Below are positions 27,140 to 35,339 of a stretch of DNA of 64,000 nucleotides, piece after piece. A program made the position numbers and the translations under genes. The DNA is taken from assembly GCF_009905545.1 (NCBI RefSeq), contig NZ_JAAALB010000001.1:1-64000 (forward strand). The letters run 5' to 3'. Source of the stretch: Cellulophaga sp. BC115SP. GTDB lineage: Bacteria > Bacteroidota > Bacteroidia > Cytophagales > Spirosomataceae. The notes beneath the pieces are model-generated. The model was not told the DNA's origin. It was given only the letters and a program-made list of their open reading frames with translations, and made no database searches. Each line of letters starts with the position of its first letter. Within the stretch, counting starts at the first letter, position 1.

Positions 27140-27736
27140 TTAGTACAAACTCTTCTCTGCGAATGTTTTGATTTCTTCTTTCATTGATTGTAAATAATCG
27201 ATGTCATCAAAACCATTCAACATATTATGTTTCTTGTATCCGTTGATAGCAAAGCTTTCGCTTTCTCCAGTTGCAGCAATAGAGATTGTTTGCGCTGGAA
27301 GATCCACTATGATTTCCGCCTTAGGATCAGCTTCGATAGCTTGGAAGATTTTGTCCAAAAATTCTGGGCTAACTTGTACTGGAAGGATACCGATATTTAA
27401 AGCATTACCTTTGAAAATATCTGCAAAAAAGCTAGAAACAACACAACGGAAACCATAGTCATAGATAGCCCAAGCAGCGTGTTCACGGCTAGAGCCTGAC
27501 CCGAAGTTACGACCACCAACCAAGATTTTACCTGAGTAAGTTGGGTTGTTTAGTACAAAATCTTGCTTTGGAGTATCGTCTCCATTGTAGCGCCAGTCAC
27601 GGAAAAGGTTATCTCCGAATCCTTCACGTTTTGTCGCCTTCAAAAAGCGAGCAGGAATAATTTGGTCCGTATCCACGTTCTCTAATGGCAATGGAACCGC
27701 TGTTGAAGTTAATATTTGAAATTTATCGTAAGCCAT
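27140..27736 (-). CDS. leuD: 3-isopropylmalate dehydratase small subunit
   Basis: LeuD is the swivelling small subunit that with LeuC isomerises 2- to 3-isopropylmalate. From the ATG at 27736 the protein has 198 aa and begins [17 protein letters not shown], the usual LeuD N-terminus; the nine upstream codons come from the repeat-rich leader. The hallmarks [13 protein letters not shown] (about 22-34) and [19 protein letters not shown] (about 72-90) are intact. It lies between a four-helix-bundle gene and the synthase gene in the leu operon. Confidence 0.95.
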   Translation of the reverse strand: MAYDKFQILTSTAVPLPLENVDTDQIIPARFLKATKREGFGDNLFRDWRYNGDDTPKQDFVLNNPTYSGKILVGGRNFGSGSSREHAAWAIYDYGFRCVVSSFFADIFKGNALNIGILPVQVSPEFLDKIFQAIEADPKAEIIVDLPAQTISIAATGESESFAINGYKKHNMLNGFDDIDYLQSMKEEIKTFAEKSLY

Positions 27737-27744
27737 TTCTGATT

Positions 27745-27779
27745 GGCTTTGGGCTTTAAGCAATAGGCACTAAGCTATT
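27745..27779. repeat. TAGGC-type repeat, leuD side of a four-helix-bundle gene
   Basis: GCTTTAAGCAATAGGCACTA followed by AGCTA. Its inverted partner lies at 28190-28223; the two bracket the four-helix-bundle gene. Confidence 0.65.
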
Positions 27780-27809
27780 ATTTAAAACAAACACCAAAGC
27801 ATTAAATAT

Positions 27810-28160
27810 TTATACTAATTTTCGACTTAAATGGAATAACTTTTTCTTTATTACATTTATTTTTTGTGCAAGCTCATCAGCATAGTCTGGACTGATATAC
27901 ATTAAGTCTTTAGAAAGTTGAATAAGGTACTCAACCTCGTGAGAAGATCCTTGTGCAATTTGAAGAAATCGTCTAAAATCTGCATCAGTATCTCGCCCAC
28001 ATCCTTCACAAATATTAGTAGGAATAGAAAGTACTGCTCGTCGTATTTGTCCTGTTAATCCAAAAGACTCCTCTCTTGGAAAAGTTTTGGTTACATTATA
28101 AATTTCCAAAACTAAACCATGGGCTAACTGCCAAACATCGTATTTTCTAAAGTCTCTCAT
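27810..28160 (-). CDS. Four-helix-bundle protein (S23/IVS type), second copy
   Basis: A 116-aa helical protein of the same family as the gene at 25102. It carries FRKYDVWQLAHGLVL at the start, LTGQIRRAVLSIPTNICEG (about 35-53), and ADFRRFLQIAQGSSHEVEY (about 59-77). The divergence from the other copy argues against a recent local duplication. It is inserted between leuC and leuD, two genes that encode subunits of one enzyme and are normally adjacent. Inverted TAGGC-type repeats flank it. Function unknown; a role in the leucine pathway is not implied. Confidence 0.9.
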   Translation of the reverse strand: MRDFRKYDVWQLAHGLVLEIYNVTKTFPREESFGLTGQIRRAVLSIPTNICEGCGRDTDADFRRFLQIAQGSSHEVEYLIQLSKDLMYISPDYADELAQKINVIKKKLFHLSRKLV

Positions 28161-28189
28161 AATATTAAAGTGAAGGTGTAAACTAAAAT

Positions 28190-28223
28190 GCTTATTGCCT
28201 ATAGCTTAGAGCTTAAAGCTACA
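28190..28223. repeat. TAGGC-type repeat, inverted copy next to leuC
   Basis: CTTATTGCCTATAGCTTAGA followed by GCTTAAAGC. On the minus strand it begins GCTTTAAGC and contains TATAGGCAATAAG, mirroring the copy at 27745-27779. Confidence 0.65.
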
Positions 28224-28224
28224 A

Positions 28225-29628
28225 TTACATTAGCTCTCTAGGGTCAGTAACAACACCTGTAACTGCGGCAGCTGCTGCAACTAATGGCGAAGCCAATAGT
28301 GTGCGTGAACCTGGACCTTGACGACCTTCGAAGTTACGGTTTGAAGTACTTACCGCATATTTGCCAGCTGGGATTTTGTCATCGTTCATAGCCAAACATG
28401 CTGAACATCCTGGTTGACGCAACAAGAAACCTGCCTCTGTCAAGATGTCTAAGATACCTTCTTCTTTGATTTGTGCTTCTACAATGTGAGAACCTGGCAC
28501 CAACCATGCAGTAATATTATCAGCTTTCTTACGTCCTTTTACGATTGAAGCAAATGCACGGAAGTCTTCGATACGACCGTTTGTACAGCTTCCTAAGAAT
28601 ACGTAGTCTACTTGTTTACCAATAATTTCCTCATTTTCAGCAAATCCCATATAGTTCAAAGACTTCTTGTAAGAAGCTTCTCCATCTTTTACTGCTGATG
28701 CAGTAGGGATTTTTTGTGTGATACCTGTACCCAAGCCAGGGTTTGTACCATACGTGATTTGAGGCTCGATTTGAGAAGCGTCGTATGTCAATTCATAATC
28801 GAATGTAGCACCTTCGTCTGTCTTCAATGTTTTCCAATAAGCCAAAGCATTTTCCCAAGCTTCGCCTTTTGGTGCCAACTCACGACCTTCTAAGTAATCG
28901 AATGTTGTTTGGTCAGGAGCAATCATACCACCACGAGCACCCATTTCGATAGAAAGGTTACACACAGTCATACGACCTTCCATTGACATATTTTCGAATA
29001 CCTCACCAGCATACTCTACAAAATAACCTGTAGCACCTGATGCTGTAATTTGTGAGATAATGAATAAAGCAACGTCTTTTGGCGTAACACCTTTACCTAA
29101 TGTACCGTTGATTGTAACGCGCATTTTCTTAGGCTTAGGCTGCATGATACATTGCGAAGAAAGTACCATCTCAACTTCAGATGTACCAATACCAAATGCA
29201 ATAGCACCAAATGCACCGTGTGTTGAAGTGTGCGAGTCACCACAAACAATAGTCATACCTGGTAGAGTAATACCATTTTCTGGTCCTACTACGTGTACGA
29301 TACCATTTTTAGGGTTTCCTAATCCCCAGTGAGAGATACCATATTTTGCAGAGTTTGTTTCCAATGCTTTCAACTGATTAGCAGAAAGTGGATCTTCAAC
29401 TGGCAAATGTTGGTTGATCGTTGGAGTGTTATGGTCAGCAGTAGCGAATGTTCTTTCTGGATAAAGCACACCAATGCCTCTTGTCTCAAGACCCAAAAAC
29501 GCTACAGGGCTAGTTACTTCGTGAATGAAGTGGCGGTCAATCAAAAATACGTCTGGACCATCTTCAATTTTGCGAACAACGTGTGCATCCCACACTTTGT
29601 CGAACAAGGTACTTGCTGAATTACTCAT
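28225..29628 (-). CDS. leuC: 3-isopropylmalate dehydratase large subunit
   Basis: LeuC carries the 4Fe-4S cluster of isopropylmalate isomerase. The ATG at 29628 begins [18 protein letters not shown], the normal LeuC start; the longer open frame to 29781 adds 51 residues with no family match. The 467-aa protein shows [21 protein letters not shown] (about 130-150) and the cluster cysteines in [13 protein letters not shown] (about 344-356) and [11 protein letters not shown] (about 408-418). It is the first gene of the leucine operon, with a 370-bp gene-free leader that holds its promoter. Confidence 0.95.
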   Translation of the reverse strand: MSNSASTLFDKVWDAHVVRKIEDGPDVFLIDRHFIHEVTSPVAFLGLETRGIGVLYPERTFATADHNTPTINQHLPVEDPLSANQLKALETNSAKYGISHWGLGNPKNGIVHVVGPENGITLPGMTIVCGDSHTSTHGAFGAIAFGIGTSEVEMVLSSQCIMQPKPKKMRVTINGTLGKGVTPKDVALFIISQITASGATGYFVEYAGEVFENMSMEGRMTVCNLSIEMGARGGMIAPDQTTFDYLEGRELAPKGEAWENALAYWKTLKTDEGATFDYELTYDASQIEPQITYGTNPGLGTGITQKIPTASAVKDGEASYKKSLNYMGFAENEEIIGKQVDYVFLGSCTNGRIEDFRAFASIVKGRKKADNITAWLVPGSHIVEAQIKEEGILDILTEAGFLLRQPGCSACLAMNDDKIPAGKYAVSTSNRNFEGRQGPGSRTLLASPLVAAAAAVTGVVTDPRELM

Positions 29629-30054
29629 AAACTTTATTGTAAAAAAATAATATGTAACTAATAGAGAATAATCGGTAGGTCTTAGGTAGAAAAACGCATG
29701 ATTTAGTCTATTTTCAAAATATAAATCAGGATAATTTTCTTCGAAAACTAAGAACCAATGGCAATTTAAAGAAAAAACCAAATAAGATTTGGGTATTCCT
29801 CTGAATCACACAACAAATTACCACAAAATAATCCAATAACTCATAACGCCATGAGTTCAAACTATAGCGATTTTAGACCAAATGTATCTATTTGACTAAA
29901 ATTATTTATTTTAAGTGAAAATACTTACTGTGTTTTGTGTTGAGCTAAACACAGCTTCATCTCCATAAACTACTAATATTCAAACCAATGGATAAAAAAA
30001 ATAGAAGCTCCTTGGGAGGAGCTTCTATCTTGAAATAAGATTAAAAACTGTATT
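29629..30054. other. leuC leader and island border without a gene
   Basis: No gene is seen in this gap. A TACATTTG word on the minus strand (29879-29886) fits the -7 consensus TAnnTTTG and could serve leuC. A hairpin (CTGTGTTT, 29929-29936, against AAACACAG, 29947-29954) lies further upstream. I looked for a leucine-rich leader peptide with an attenuator and found none. Confidence 0.45.
29994..30028 (-). terminator. Terminator at the end of the accessory island
   Basis: ATAGAAGCTCCT (30001-30012) pairs with AGGAGCTTCTAT (30017-30028) around TGGG. On the minus strand a seven-T run follows (29994-30000). It ends the minus-strand operon 30055-32866. Confidence 0.87.
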
Positions 30055-30360
30055 TTAATTAATTTTACCAGTTATATATTTGTCAACCCAATTCGGATAT
30101 TCTTCACATTCATCACTAAAAATAAAATCTCTCCCATTTATAACTTTAGCAAAAAAAGCAGCTTTTTCTCCGTCGCCTGAGTTATCAAATAAGTACGCTT
30201 CATCCGAAATTTTAATAGCTTCATGTAACAAGTTCATACATCGACTATATCGATCAATTATTTTCTCTCTAGTTACTGGATGTCCGCCTTTTTCTAAGTC
30301 CTCTCCCTCTGCTACACCTAATTTAGTGGAATAGTTTATTGCTAAGGCTTGTAAGTCCAA
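30055..30360 (-). pseudogene. C-terminal fragment of a zeta-toxin-like kinase
   Basis: A frame of 101 codons opening with TTG at 30360 that overlaps the end of the preceding gene by 19 nt. Its content matches the C-terminal part of zeta-toxin-like P-loop kinases: KGGHPVTREKIIDRYSR (about 24-40), then AIKISDEAYLFDNSG (about 47-62) and a final YPNWVDKYITGK. The P-loop half is absent here but an N-terminal fragment of the same type lies 1.6 kb upstream (31914-32281). It is probably the tail of a gene split by the two intervening genes. It could still be translated by coupling, but alone it lacks the ATP site. Confidence 0.65.
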
Positions 30361-30746
30361 TTTCTTTTAACTGCAATATCTCTCAGTTTACCAGCTTTCT
30401 TAATCTTTTGATTTTTACTTGTAACCGAAGAAAAATCAACATAGCAGTGACCGTCAAAAGGAATATTATCCTCAGTTGACGACAGTGGATGAATAGATTC
30501 CACTTCTTCAACGGTTAACGACAAAACTCCATGGGATTTAAAATTAGTAGTATAATGTTCATACGCGTCTTTGGCGCTAAACTTTTCGCCGTTATAAACA
30601 GATAATTTATCCTCATCTTTTTCTGTAGGATTAAAGGCGCCAGACGAAATAGTAAGAGTATTTTCAATAAAAGCCTGATTAGAAACGATATCATTCACTA
30701 CAAATGATGGGTTAATTTGTCTATGTAATAAAGAATTATCTTTCAT
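30342..30746 (-). CDS. Conserved protein of unknown function, second gene of a two-gene cassette
   Basis: A 134-aa soluble protein overlapping the end of the upstream 393-codon frame by 11 nt, so the two are translationally coupled. I recognise a pattern that I recall from unnamed proteins in many bacterial genomes. LLHRQINPSFV comes at the start, then NPTEKDEDKLSVYNGEKFSA (about 37-56), GVLSLTVEEV near 73, CYVDFSS near 101 and a final KAGKLRDIAVKRNWTYKP. The mix of conserved His, Asp and Arg suggests an enzyme or a binding partner, but no known catalytic signature is visible. The function is unknown. Confidence 0.75.
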   Translation of the reverse strand: MKDNSLLHRQINPSFVVNDIVSNQAFIENTLTISSGAFNPTEKDEDKLSVYNGEKFSAKDAYEHYTTNFKSHGVLSLTVEEVESIHPLSSTEDNIPFDGHCYVDFSSVTSKNQKIKKAGKLRDIAVKRNWTYKP

Positions 30747-31884
30747 TCAAAGTAGAGTAAATTAGAGTATTTAGAGAATCCCATCCAGCTTTATCCTGAA
30801 GGGACATTTTCGCTTCTTTTTCATCAGAGTCATCTGAATCATTATAATAGAAAAACTCAATTGATAAAGAAGATAGATTTACGTCGACTACAATATTCCT
30901 AATATCTTTTTTCCATTCTAGCTGAATATTCCCATCAATCTTAGGGAAAATTGCAGGTAGTGATAATTTGTTATCAAAATAAGAATTAAACAGATTTTCA
31001 AACTTAGCCAATTGCTCTTTGTTTAATGCTTTTCCTCGTCCCTCAAACCAATTATTCTCTAATTTTGAAAGATTGTAGATACGGAGAGAAACATCAAGTG
31101 GATCTAATACATCTATCGATTCCACCTCAGTAATCATCTGAATTTTGTCGTCATTCGAATTGAATAGAGCTGTTGCTTTTAAAGAAATGTAAGTATTATT
31201 TTTATATTCGTTGAAGGCAATAAAAACATTATCTTTTATATGCTCTTTTAGAGGACATTTAATACTTCCAAAATCAGTTTCAATTTGGAATGTGCCATTT
31301 TTCTGATCAATTTCTGGAACTAAAGCATAAAGTTTCTGGCTGCCTAAGTATTCCGTCTTTTGTTCACTGAACAATAACAGCTTTTTTCTAGTAGCTTTAT
31401 TTAGTATAGCTTTAGAACTTGATTTTGACTCATAATCATACCCAAAGTCTATAGACTCATCATCTAATAGATTTTTACCAATTTTATTAAAATAAGAAAG
31501 GAGTTTATAATCTTGCTCTTGAGATAATTCATTTTTATTTACAGATTCAACTATTGAAACAATTTTGTCTTTTGCCTTTTCAAAGTATGTAAAATTGTTT
31601 AAAGTTTCCAACGGTAAACTTGATGTCAATGAAAAAGCACTCGCAATAGCAAACTTCGCAATTGAACTACCCTCTTCAATTTCTACAAGCTTCAGATATA
31701 CTCCATCAGAAAAACCTTTTGGCACGCGCTTCCTGTTAAGGTTTTCACTTAAATAAATTTCTTTTGCAACTTCAATAATTAAATCTTCAAGTGCAGAGAA
31801 GTCTTCAAGTATATTTACAGGTAAAGAATGGTCTTCAAATCGAGAACCAACCAGCCTAGGTGCTATAAATATTTTATCGTTCAT
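30736..31884 (-). CDS. Conserved protein of unknown function, first gene of a two-gene cassette
   Basis: A soluble protein of 382 aa from the ATG at 31884; an in-frame GTG at 31917 would add 11 residues. The N-terminal part has a well-conserved look: FIAPRLVGSRFEDHSLPVNIL (about 5-25), then NLNRKRVPKGFSDGVYLKL (about 46-64) and EEGSSIAKFAIA (about 67-78). From about residue 195 it is beta-rich (GTFQIETDFGSIKCPL...). No nuclease, helicase, kinase or membrane signature is visible. I recall this N-terminal pattern from unnamed proteins in mobile or accessory regions, but I cannot confirm it. It is coupled to the 134-aa gene. Confidence 0.78.
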   Translation of the reverse strand: MNDKIFIAPRLVGSRFEDHSLPVNILEDFSALEDLIIEVAKEIYLSENLNRKRVPKGFSDGVYLKLVEIEEGSSIAKFAIASAFSLTSSLPLETLNNFTYFEKAKDKIVSIVESVNKNELSQEQDYKLLSYFNKIGKNLLDDESIDFGYDYESKSSSKAILNKATRKKLLLFSEQKTEYLGSQKLYALVPEIDQKNGTFQIETDFGSIKCPLKEHIKDNVFIAFNEYKNNTYISLKATALFNSNDDKIQMITEVESIDVLDPLDVSLRIYNLSKLENNWFEGRGKALNKEQLAKFENLFNSYFDNKLSLPAIFPKIDGNIQLEWKKDIRNIVVDVNLSSLSIEFFYYNDSDDSDEKEAKMSLQDKAGWDSLNTLIYSTLNER

Positions 31885-31913
31885 TTTACTATTATAGTTA
31901 GCAAAGGTATTAC

Positions 31914-32281
31914 TCACTTTTGATTTTTCTTATAGGGCGAGTTTATGTTTAGAGTTCTCGTTATTGCAGAAATATAAGAATTGATATTTAGTTCTGCATC
32001 CAAAAATAATACATTGTCTTTCACATATATATATTTTCTAGCCACTCGTGATTAGATACTTTTACGTTTAAACCATGACCCCTACAAAAATCTTTAAAGG
32101 AAGCTTCTTCTATTTCCCAATTAATCAAAGAGTTGAAGCCGAAACATTTATTCTCTCTTAGGGATTTTTCAATATCATCAGCATTCAAATAAACGCCTAT
32201 ATCAAATTCACTTCTAATACTTTCAGTAATAGTGCTTTTACCAGAACCATTTGGCCCTGCAAATACATATAATGTAGCCAA
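31914..32281 (-). pseudogene. N-terminal fragment of a zeta-toxin-like P-loop protein, frameshifted
   Basis: The frame opens with TTG at 32281, directly after the TAA of the upstream gene, and starts LYVFAGPNGSGKST, a Walker A motif at about residues 4-17, followed by YLNADDIEKSL (about 30-40), the zeta-toxin signature. The frame stops at 32021 after 86 codons. Dropping one AT from the (AT)5 tract at 32025-32034 restores reading into DNVLFLDAELNINSYISA, which looks like the NSYxAA segment known in this family, and a new stop at 31914. The central kinase body is then missing. The family's tail lies beyond the two-gene cassette at 30055-30360. Confidence 0.65.
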
Positions 32282-32866
32282 TTATTTAAGTGTAAAGGTT
32301 CTAGATACTATTTTTTTTCTTGGACTAATTTCTTTAAGAATATTGGTAGTGCCATCAGGAAACTCTTCTACAATTTCATTACCTCTCAATACACAGACGG
32401 TCAATCCTTTGTCCTTTGATTCTTGGTAAGCATTAGCGAGACTCTTATTTGCTATTTCAAGAATTCCTTGAGTTGAATTTTGAAGTGCGCTTTCAACCTC
32501 TTCTAAACTCTTTGCATGGTGTGAAGGACGCTCACTATTATACTCTAGAATCTCAATAGTTGAGTTCGGACTTTCTTCATAAACTTTTTCAACAATTAAT
32601 ATCAAGTCACTCTTACCTCTTACAGGAAAAGAAATAACACCTCCTTCAGAAAAGTAAGGTTTTGTATAATACTTTCGGTAAGCCTCTATTTTTTGAGAAG
32701 TACTTTTTAATATATTGTGTAAACTCCTGCCTCGATTAACCCTTTTGTGTTGAATATTTCTATTACTTAGTTGTATGTTTTGTTTGGTGAGATGTTCCAT
32801 ACTCCTAGGTAAACGAACTATCCAGTTACCATCAGAGCGTCTCTTTATTATTTTTATATTTTCCAT
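32282..32866 (-). CDS. Probable antitoxin-like partner of the zeta-like gene
   Basis: A 194-aa soluble protein whose stop codon abuts the TTG start of the zeta-like fragment, a layout typical of toxin-antitoxin operons with the antitoxin first. The C-terminal part shows an amphipathic helix (about 140-160) followed by GLTVCVLRGNEIVEEFPDGT (about 155-174), a short beta motif often seen in proteins encoded before zeta-like kinases. Residues 1-60 are basic with no known DNA-binding fold, the middle contains IEILEYNSE. The assignment rests on position and general pattern; I do not recognise a named family. Confidence 0.6.
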   Translation of the reverse strand: MENIKIIKRRSDGNWIVRLPRSMEHLTKQNIQLSNRNIQHKRVNRGRSLHNILKSTSQKIEAYRKYYTKPYFSEGGVISFPVRGKSDLILIVEKVYEESPNSTIEILEYNSERPSHHAKSLEEVESALQNSTQGILEIANKSLANAYQESKDKGLTVCVLRGNEIVEEFPDGTTNILKEISPRKKIVSRTFTLK

Positions 32867-32967
32867 ATCAATCCGCTTGTTTACAAATCATTATAAATAT
32901 ACAATTATCATACAGAAAACGAACAAATATCATTACAATTGTGAAACGAATCATCCTCATTATTAAC

Positions 32968-35052
32968 CTAATACCCTCCCATATACTTTCTCAATACCCA
33001 TTCAGTAGTAAACAATGCTATGATTAGGAAAAATACCCATTTAAGATTGATAAACTCCTTGAGATCTTCATTTGATTCAATTTTCTCTGGAGCTTTATGT
33101 GCTAAAATTTGTTTTTCGAGCTGTGCAAGCTGACTGGCTGGTAAAAACTTCCCTCCTGTTTGCGCTGATAATTGTCGTAACAAATCAAAATCCGCAGTAG
33201 TATTACTTAATTCTATTTGTAAATCCTTTACGATAAATTCACCTGTACTTTGCTCGTTTTTACCCAGCACACTTGCATTGGCTTTGTACTGGTACACGCC
33301 CGCAGGCAAGGCACTAATTTCAAACTTCGAGTTATCAGCAGATGGTGTATAGTTATATTTTCTGACACGACCCTTTTCATCTTTTAATTCGAGTGCTACA
33401 GGGATATTATACATTTTTTCATAAATACCATTGTATATCTCTGTTTCAAAAACAACTTTATCGCTTAACAAAAACTCGTTTGAAATGGGATAAACTCTCA
33501 ATTTACGTTTATCGTCTTTAGCAGATAGAAATTGTACTACTTTCAAGAATATATCATCTATTAATTCTTGCTTTTCGGTCAAATCAAATTCCTCTAAACG
33601 CCAAGTCCAAATACCCTCTCCTGCAAAAATAGCAGATTTCTTCGGTCCTGTATTAATAGCGAATAATGGCTTCTGTGTTTGTAATGAACCTATTTTCTGA
33701 TAAAGAATTACTTCCGAATTTGGCAATAAAGTAATGTCTCCAAAAGGTACCGAAACCTGTGGAAATTGTTTGATTAAGTCCAAAGACTCAGCTTCAAAAT
33801 TGAGTGATTTAAAATTCCCGTTATAATATCCAGTCACTTTGTCGGTTTGACCTGCTTGAGAATTGATACGCATTACTTGATTCAACTGATTGAGATAAGT
33901 TGTTCCCGTTTGGTTTCCCAACACAAACAACGTTGGTATTCCTTTATCAAGTAATGGTTTATAGATATTTGAATATGAATTGAAATAATCAGGCAACTGA
34001 TGTAAAATCAACACGTCATAATTTTTATTGGACAAATCTGGAAATGGATTTTCGGTCAAAATTTTGACATCTATTTCAAAATTTTCATTCTTATCCAACA
34101 TACTTTTAATGGCCTTGATATCTGGATGTGGCGAAAGTGCCATCAACAAAACTTTCTCTTTTCCGTCAATCACCTCCACATAGACATCTTGTTGATTATT
34201 TTTGCTACTAAACTCGCCACCAAGTACATCTACCTGAACCACAAAGTGTTGTACTCCTTTTTGCGAAGCTAAAGTATTAAACGAAACAGTTTTAAGGTCA
34301 TCCTTTTGCTGAAAATTAATGACTTGTTTCTCTAACGTTTTTCCACCTTGTTTTAGATAAACACTTACTGTTTTTCCCTGAAAACCATACGAGCTAATAT
34401 CTGCCTGAATAGGAAATTTGTTTCCTAAATAGGCAATTTTATTGGCATAGATGGACTTTACAGCAATATCTTTTTTAGGAATAGTATCGCCTAGTCCAAC
34501 AGTATGCACTGCAAACGTAAACTTTTCGCTACTAGGATTTATACCTTCATTGACAATACCATCTGTCAACAGCACTACATCTGAAAGATTATTTCCTTCT
34601 TGGGCATTTTTGATTCCAGAGAGTAAACTTGAAAGATTCGTACTTTTTTGATTAAACTGAATATCAGTTGCCTTTTCTGGATTTTGTCCATCCAACGTTG
34701 TCCATGAAATCTCAAAATCTTCTTCTTGCAATTTTTCTTTCAATGATTCCAATTGAGAAAGTACTCCACTCAAAATTTGCTTATTGGCAATTCCCATTGA
34801 TTGCGAATTATCAATCGCTAGTACTAAAGTACGTTTTTGAACAGATTGGGTTATTTGGCGAATCAAGAAATTGAGTAGCAGCAAGCAAATTAAACTTACT
34901 CCAATAAAGCGAAAAGCCGCCAATAAACGATTGGTAGATTTGTTCCAAGGAGTTGGAGAAATTTGGTATAAAACAAATGCATAAATCGCCCCTGCTAGCA
35001 AGCAGAGCAAAATAAACCAAGGAGATGATTGAAATAAAAAGTCGAATTTCAT
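32968..35052 (-). CDS. Membrane-anchored von Willebrand factor A-type protein
   Basis: A 694-aa membrane protein with two N-terminal helices (about 12-30 and 45-65) and one at the C-terminus (about 670-685, WVFFLIIALFTTEWVL). Between them lies a VWA domain. Its MIDAS motif LAIDNSQSMG comes at about 78-87 and VVLLTDGIVNEG at about 160-171. A long beta-rich, Ig-like part follows. Bacteroidota carry many such BatA-like proteins of unknown role, often with MoxR ATPases; none is adjacent here. It is monocistronic and separate from the accessory island. Confidence 0.82.
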   Translation of the reverse strand: MKFDFLFQSSPWFILLCLLAGAIYAFVLYQISPTPWNKSTNRLLAAFRFIGVSLICLLLLNFLIRQITQSVQKRTLVLAIDNSQSMGIANKQILSGVLSQLESLKEKLQEEDFEISWTTLDGQNPEKATDIQFNQKSTNLSSLLSGIKNAQEGNNLSDVVLLTDGIVNEGINPSSEKFTFAVHTVGLGDTIPKKDIAVKSIYANKIAYLGNKFPIQADISSYGFQGKTVSVYLKQGGKTLEKQVINFQQKDDLKTVSFNTLASQKGVQHFVVQVDVLGGEFSSKNNQQDVYVEVIDGKEKVLLMALSPHPDIKAIKSMLDKNENFEIDVKILTENPFPDLSNKNYDVLILHQLPDYFNSYSNIYKPLLDKGIPTLFVLGNQTGTTYLNQLNQVMRINSQAGQTDKVTGYYNGNFKSLNFEAESLDLIKQFPQVSVPFGDITLLPNSEVILYQKIGSLQTQKPLFAINTGPKKSAIFAGEGIWTWRLEEFDLTEKQELIDDIFLKVVQFLSAKDDKRKLRVYPISNEFLLSDKVVFETEIYNGIYEKMYNIPVALELKDEKGRVRKYNYTPSADNSKFEISALPAGVYQYKANASVLGKNEQSTGEFIVKDLQIELSNTTADFDLLRQLSAQTGGKFLPASQLAQLEKQILAHKAPEKIESNEDLKEFINLKWVFFLIIALFTTEWVLRKYMGGY

Positions 35053-35060
35053 AGAAACAA

Positions 35061-35072
35061 AGTACTAGGCAA
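35061..35072. repeat. Short TAGGC-type remnant
   Basis: AGTACTAGGCAAAA shares the ACTAGGCAAAA word with copies at 25.07 and 43.01 kb, but no second unit is nearby. Confidence 0.3.
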
Positions 35073-35275
35073 AACTCACAATGTCCGTTAGCAAACAACG
35101 AGCCTCAGTCATTTGACCACATTTTTAAGAATAGGAAAAGTAACACGTCTATCAAGCAAACGACGTTCCACAATTGATATTTTACTCAAAATAACCTAAA
35201 AAGGAAGATTTTGCAAAGTTACAGCCCGACAAATGGTGATTTAGGGTAAGAATACTTTTAAAAAGTGTTAAAAAC

Positions 35276-35318
35276 AAAAAAGCAATAGATATTCGAATTT
35301 GAAAACCTATTGCTTTTT
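35276..35318 (-). terminator. Terminator of fabG
   Basis: AAAAAGCAATAG pairs with CTATTGCTTTTT across an 18-nt loop. On the minus strand a T-rich tract follows, shortly after the fabG stop. Confidence 0.75.
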
Positions 35319-35339
35319 ATAGTAGGATTTGTGTATTTC

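Noticed and set aside
25102-28160. 23S rRNA intervening sequences
   Set aside because: The four-helix-bundle genes sit between leucine genes; no rRNA sequence is nearby.
29629-29980. Leucine leader peptide and attenuator before leuC
   Set aside because: No small frame with a run of leucine codons and no alternative hairpins ending in a T-run on the minus strand were found.
30000-32967. Integrated element with attachment sites or integrase
   Set aside because: No integrase, transposase or tRNA gene borders the accessory island, and no obvious direct repeats were seen at its ends.
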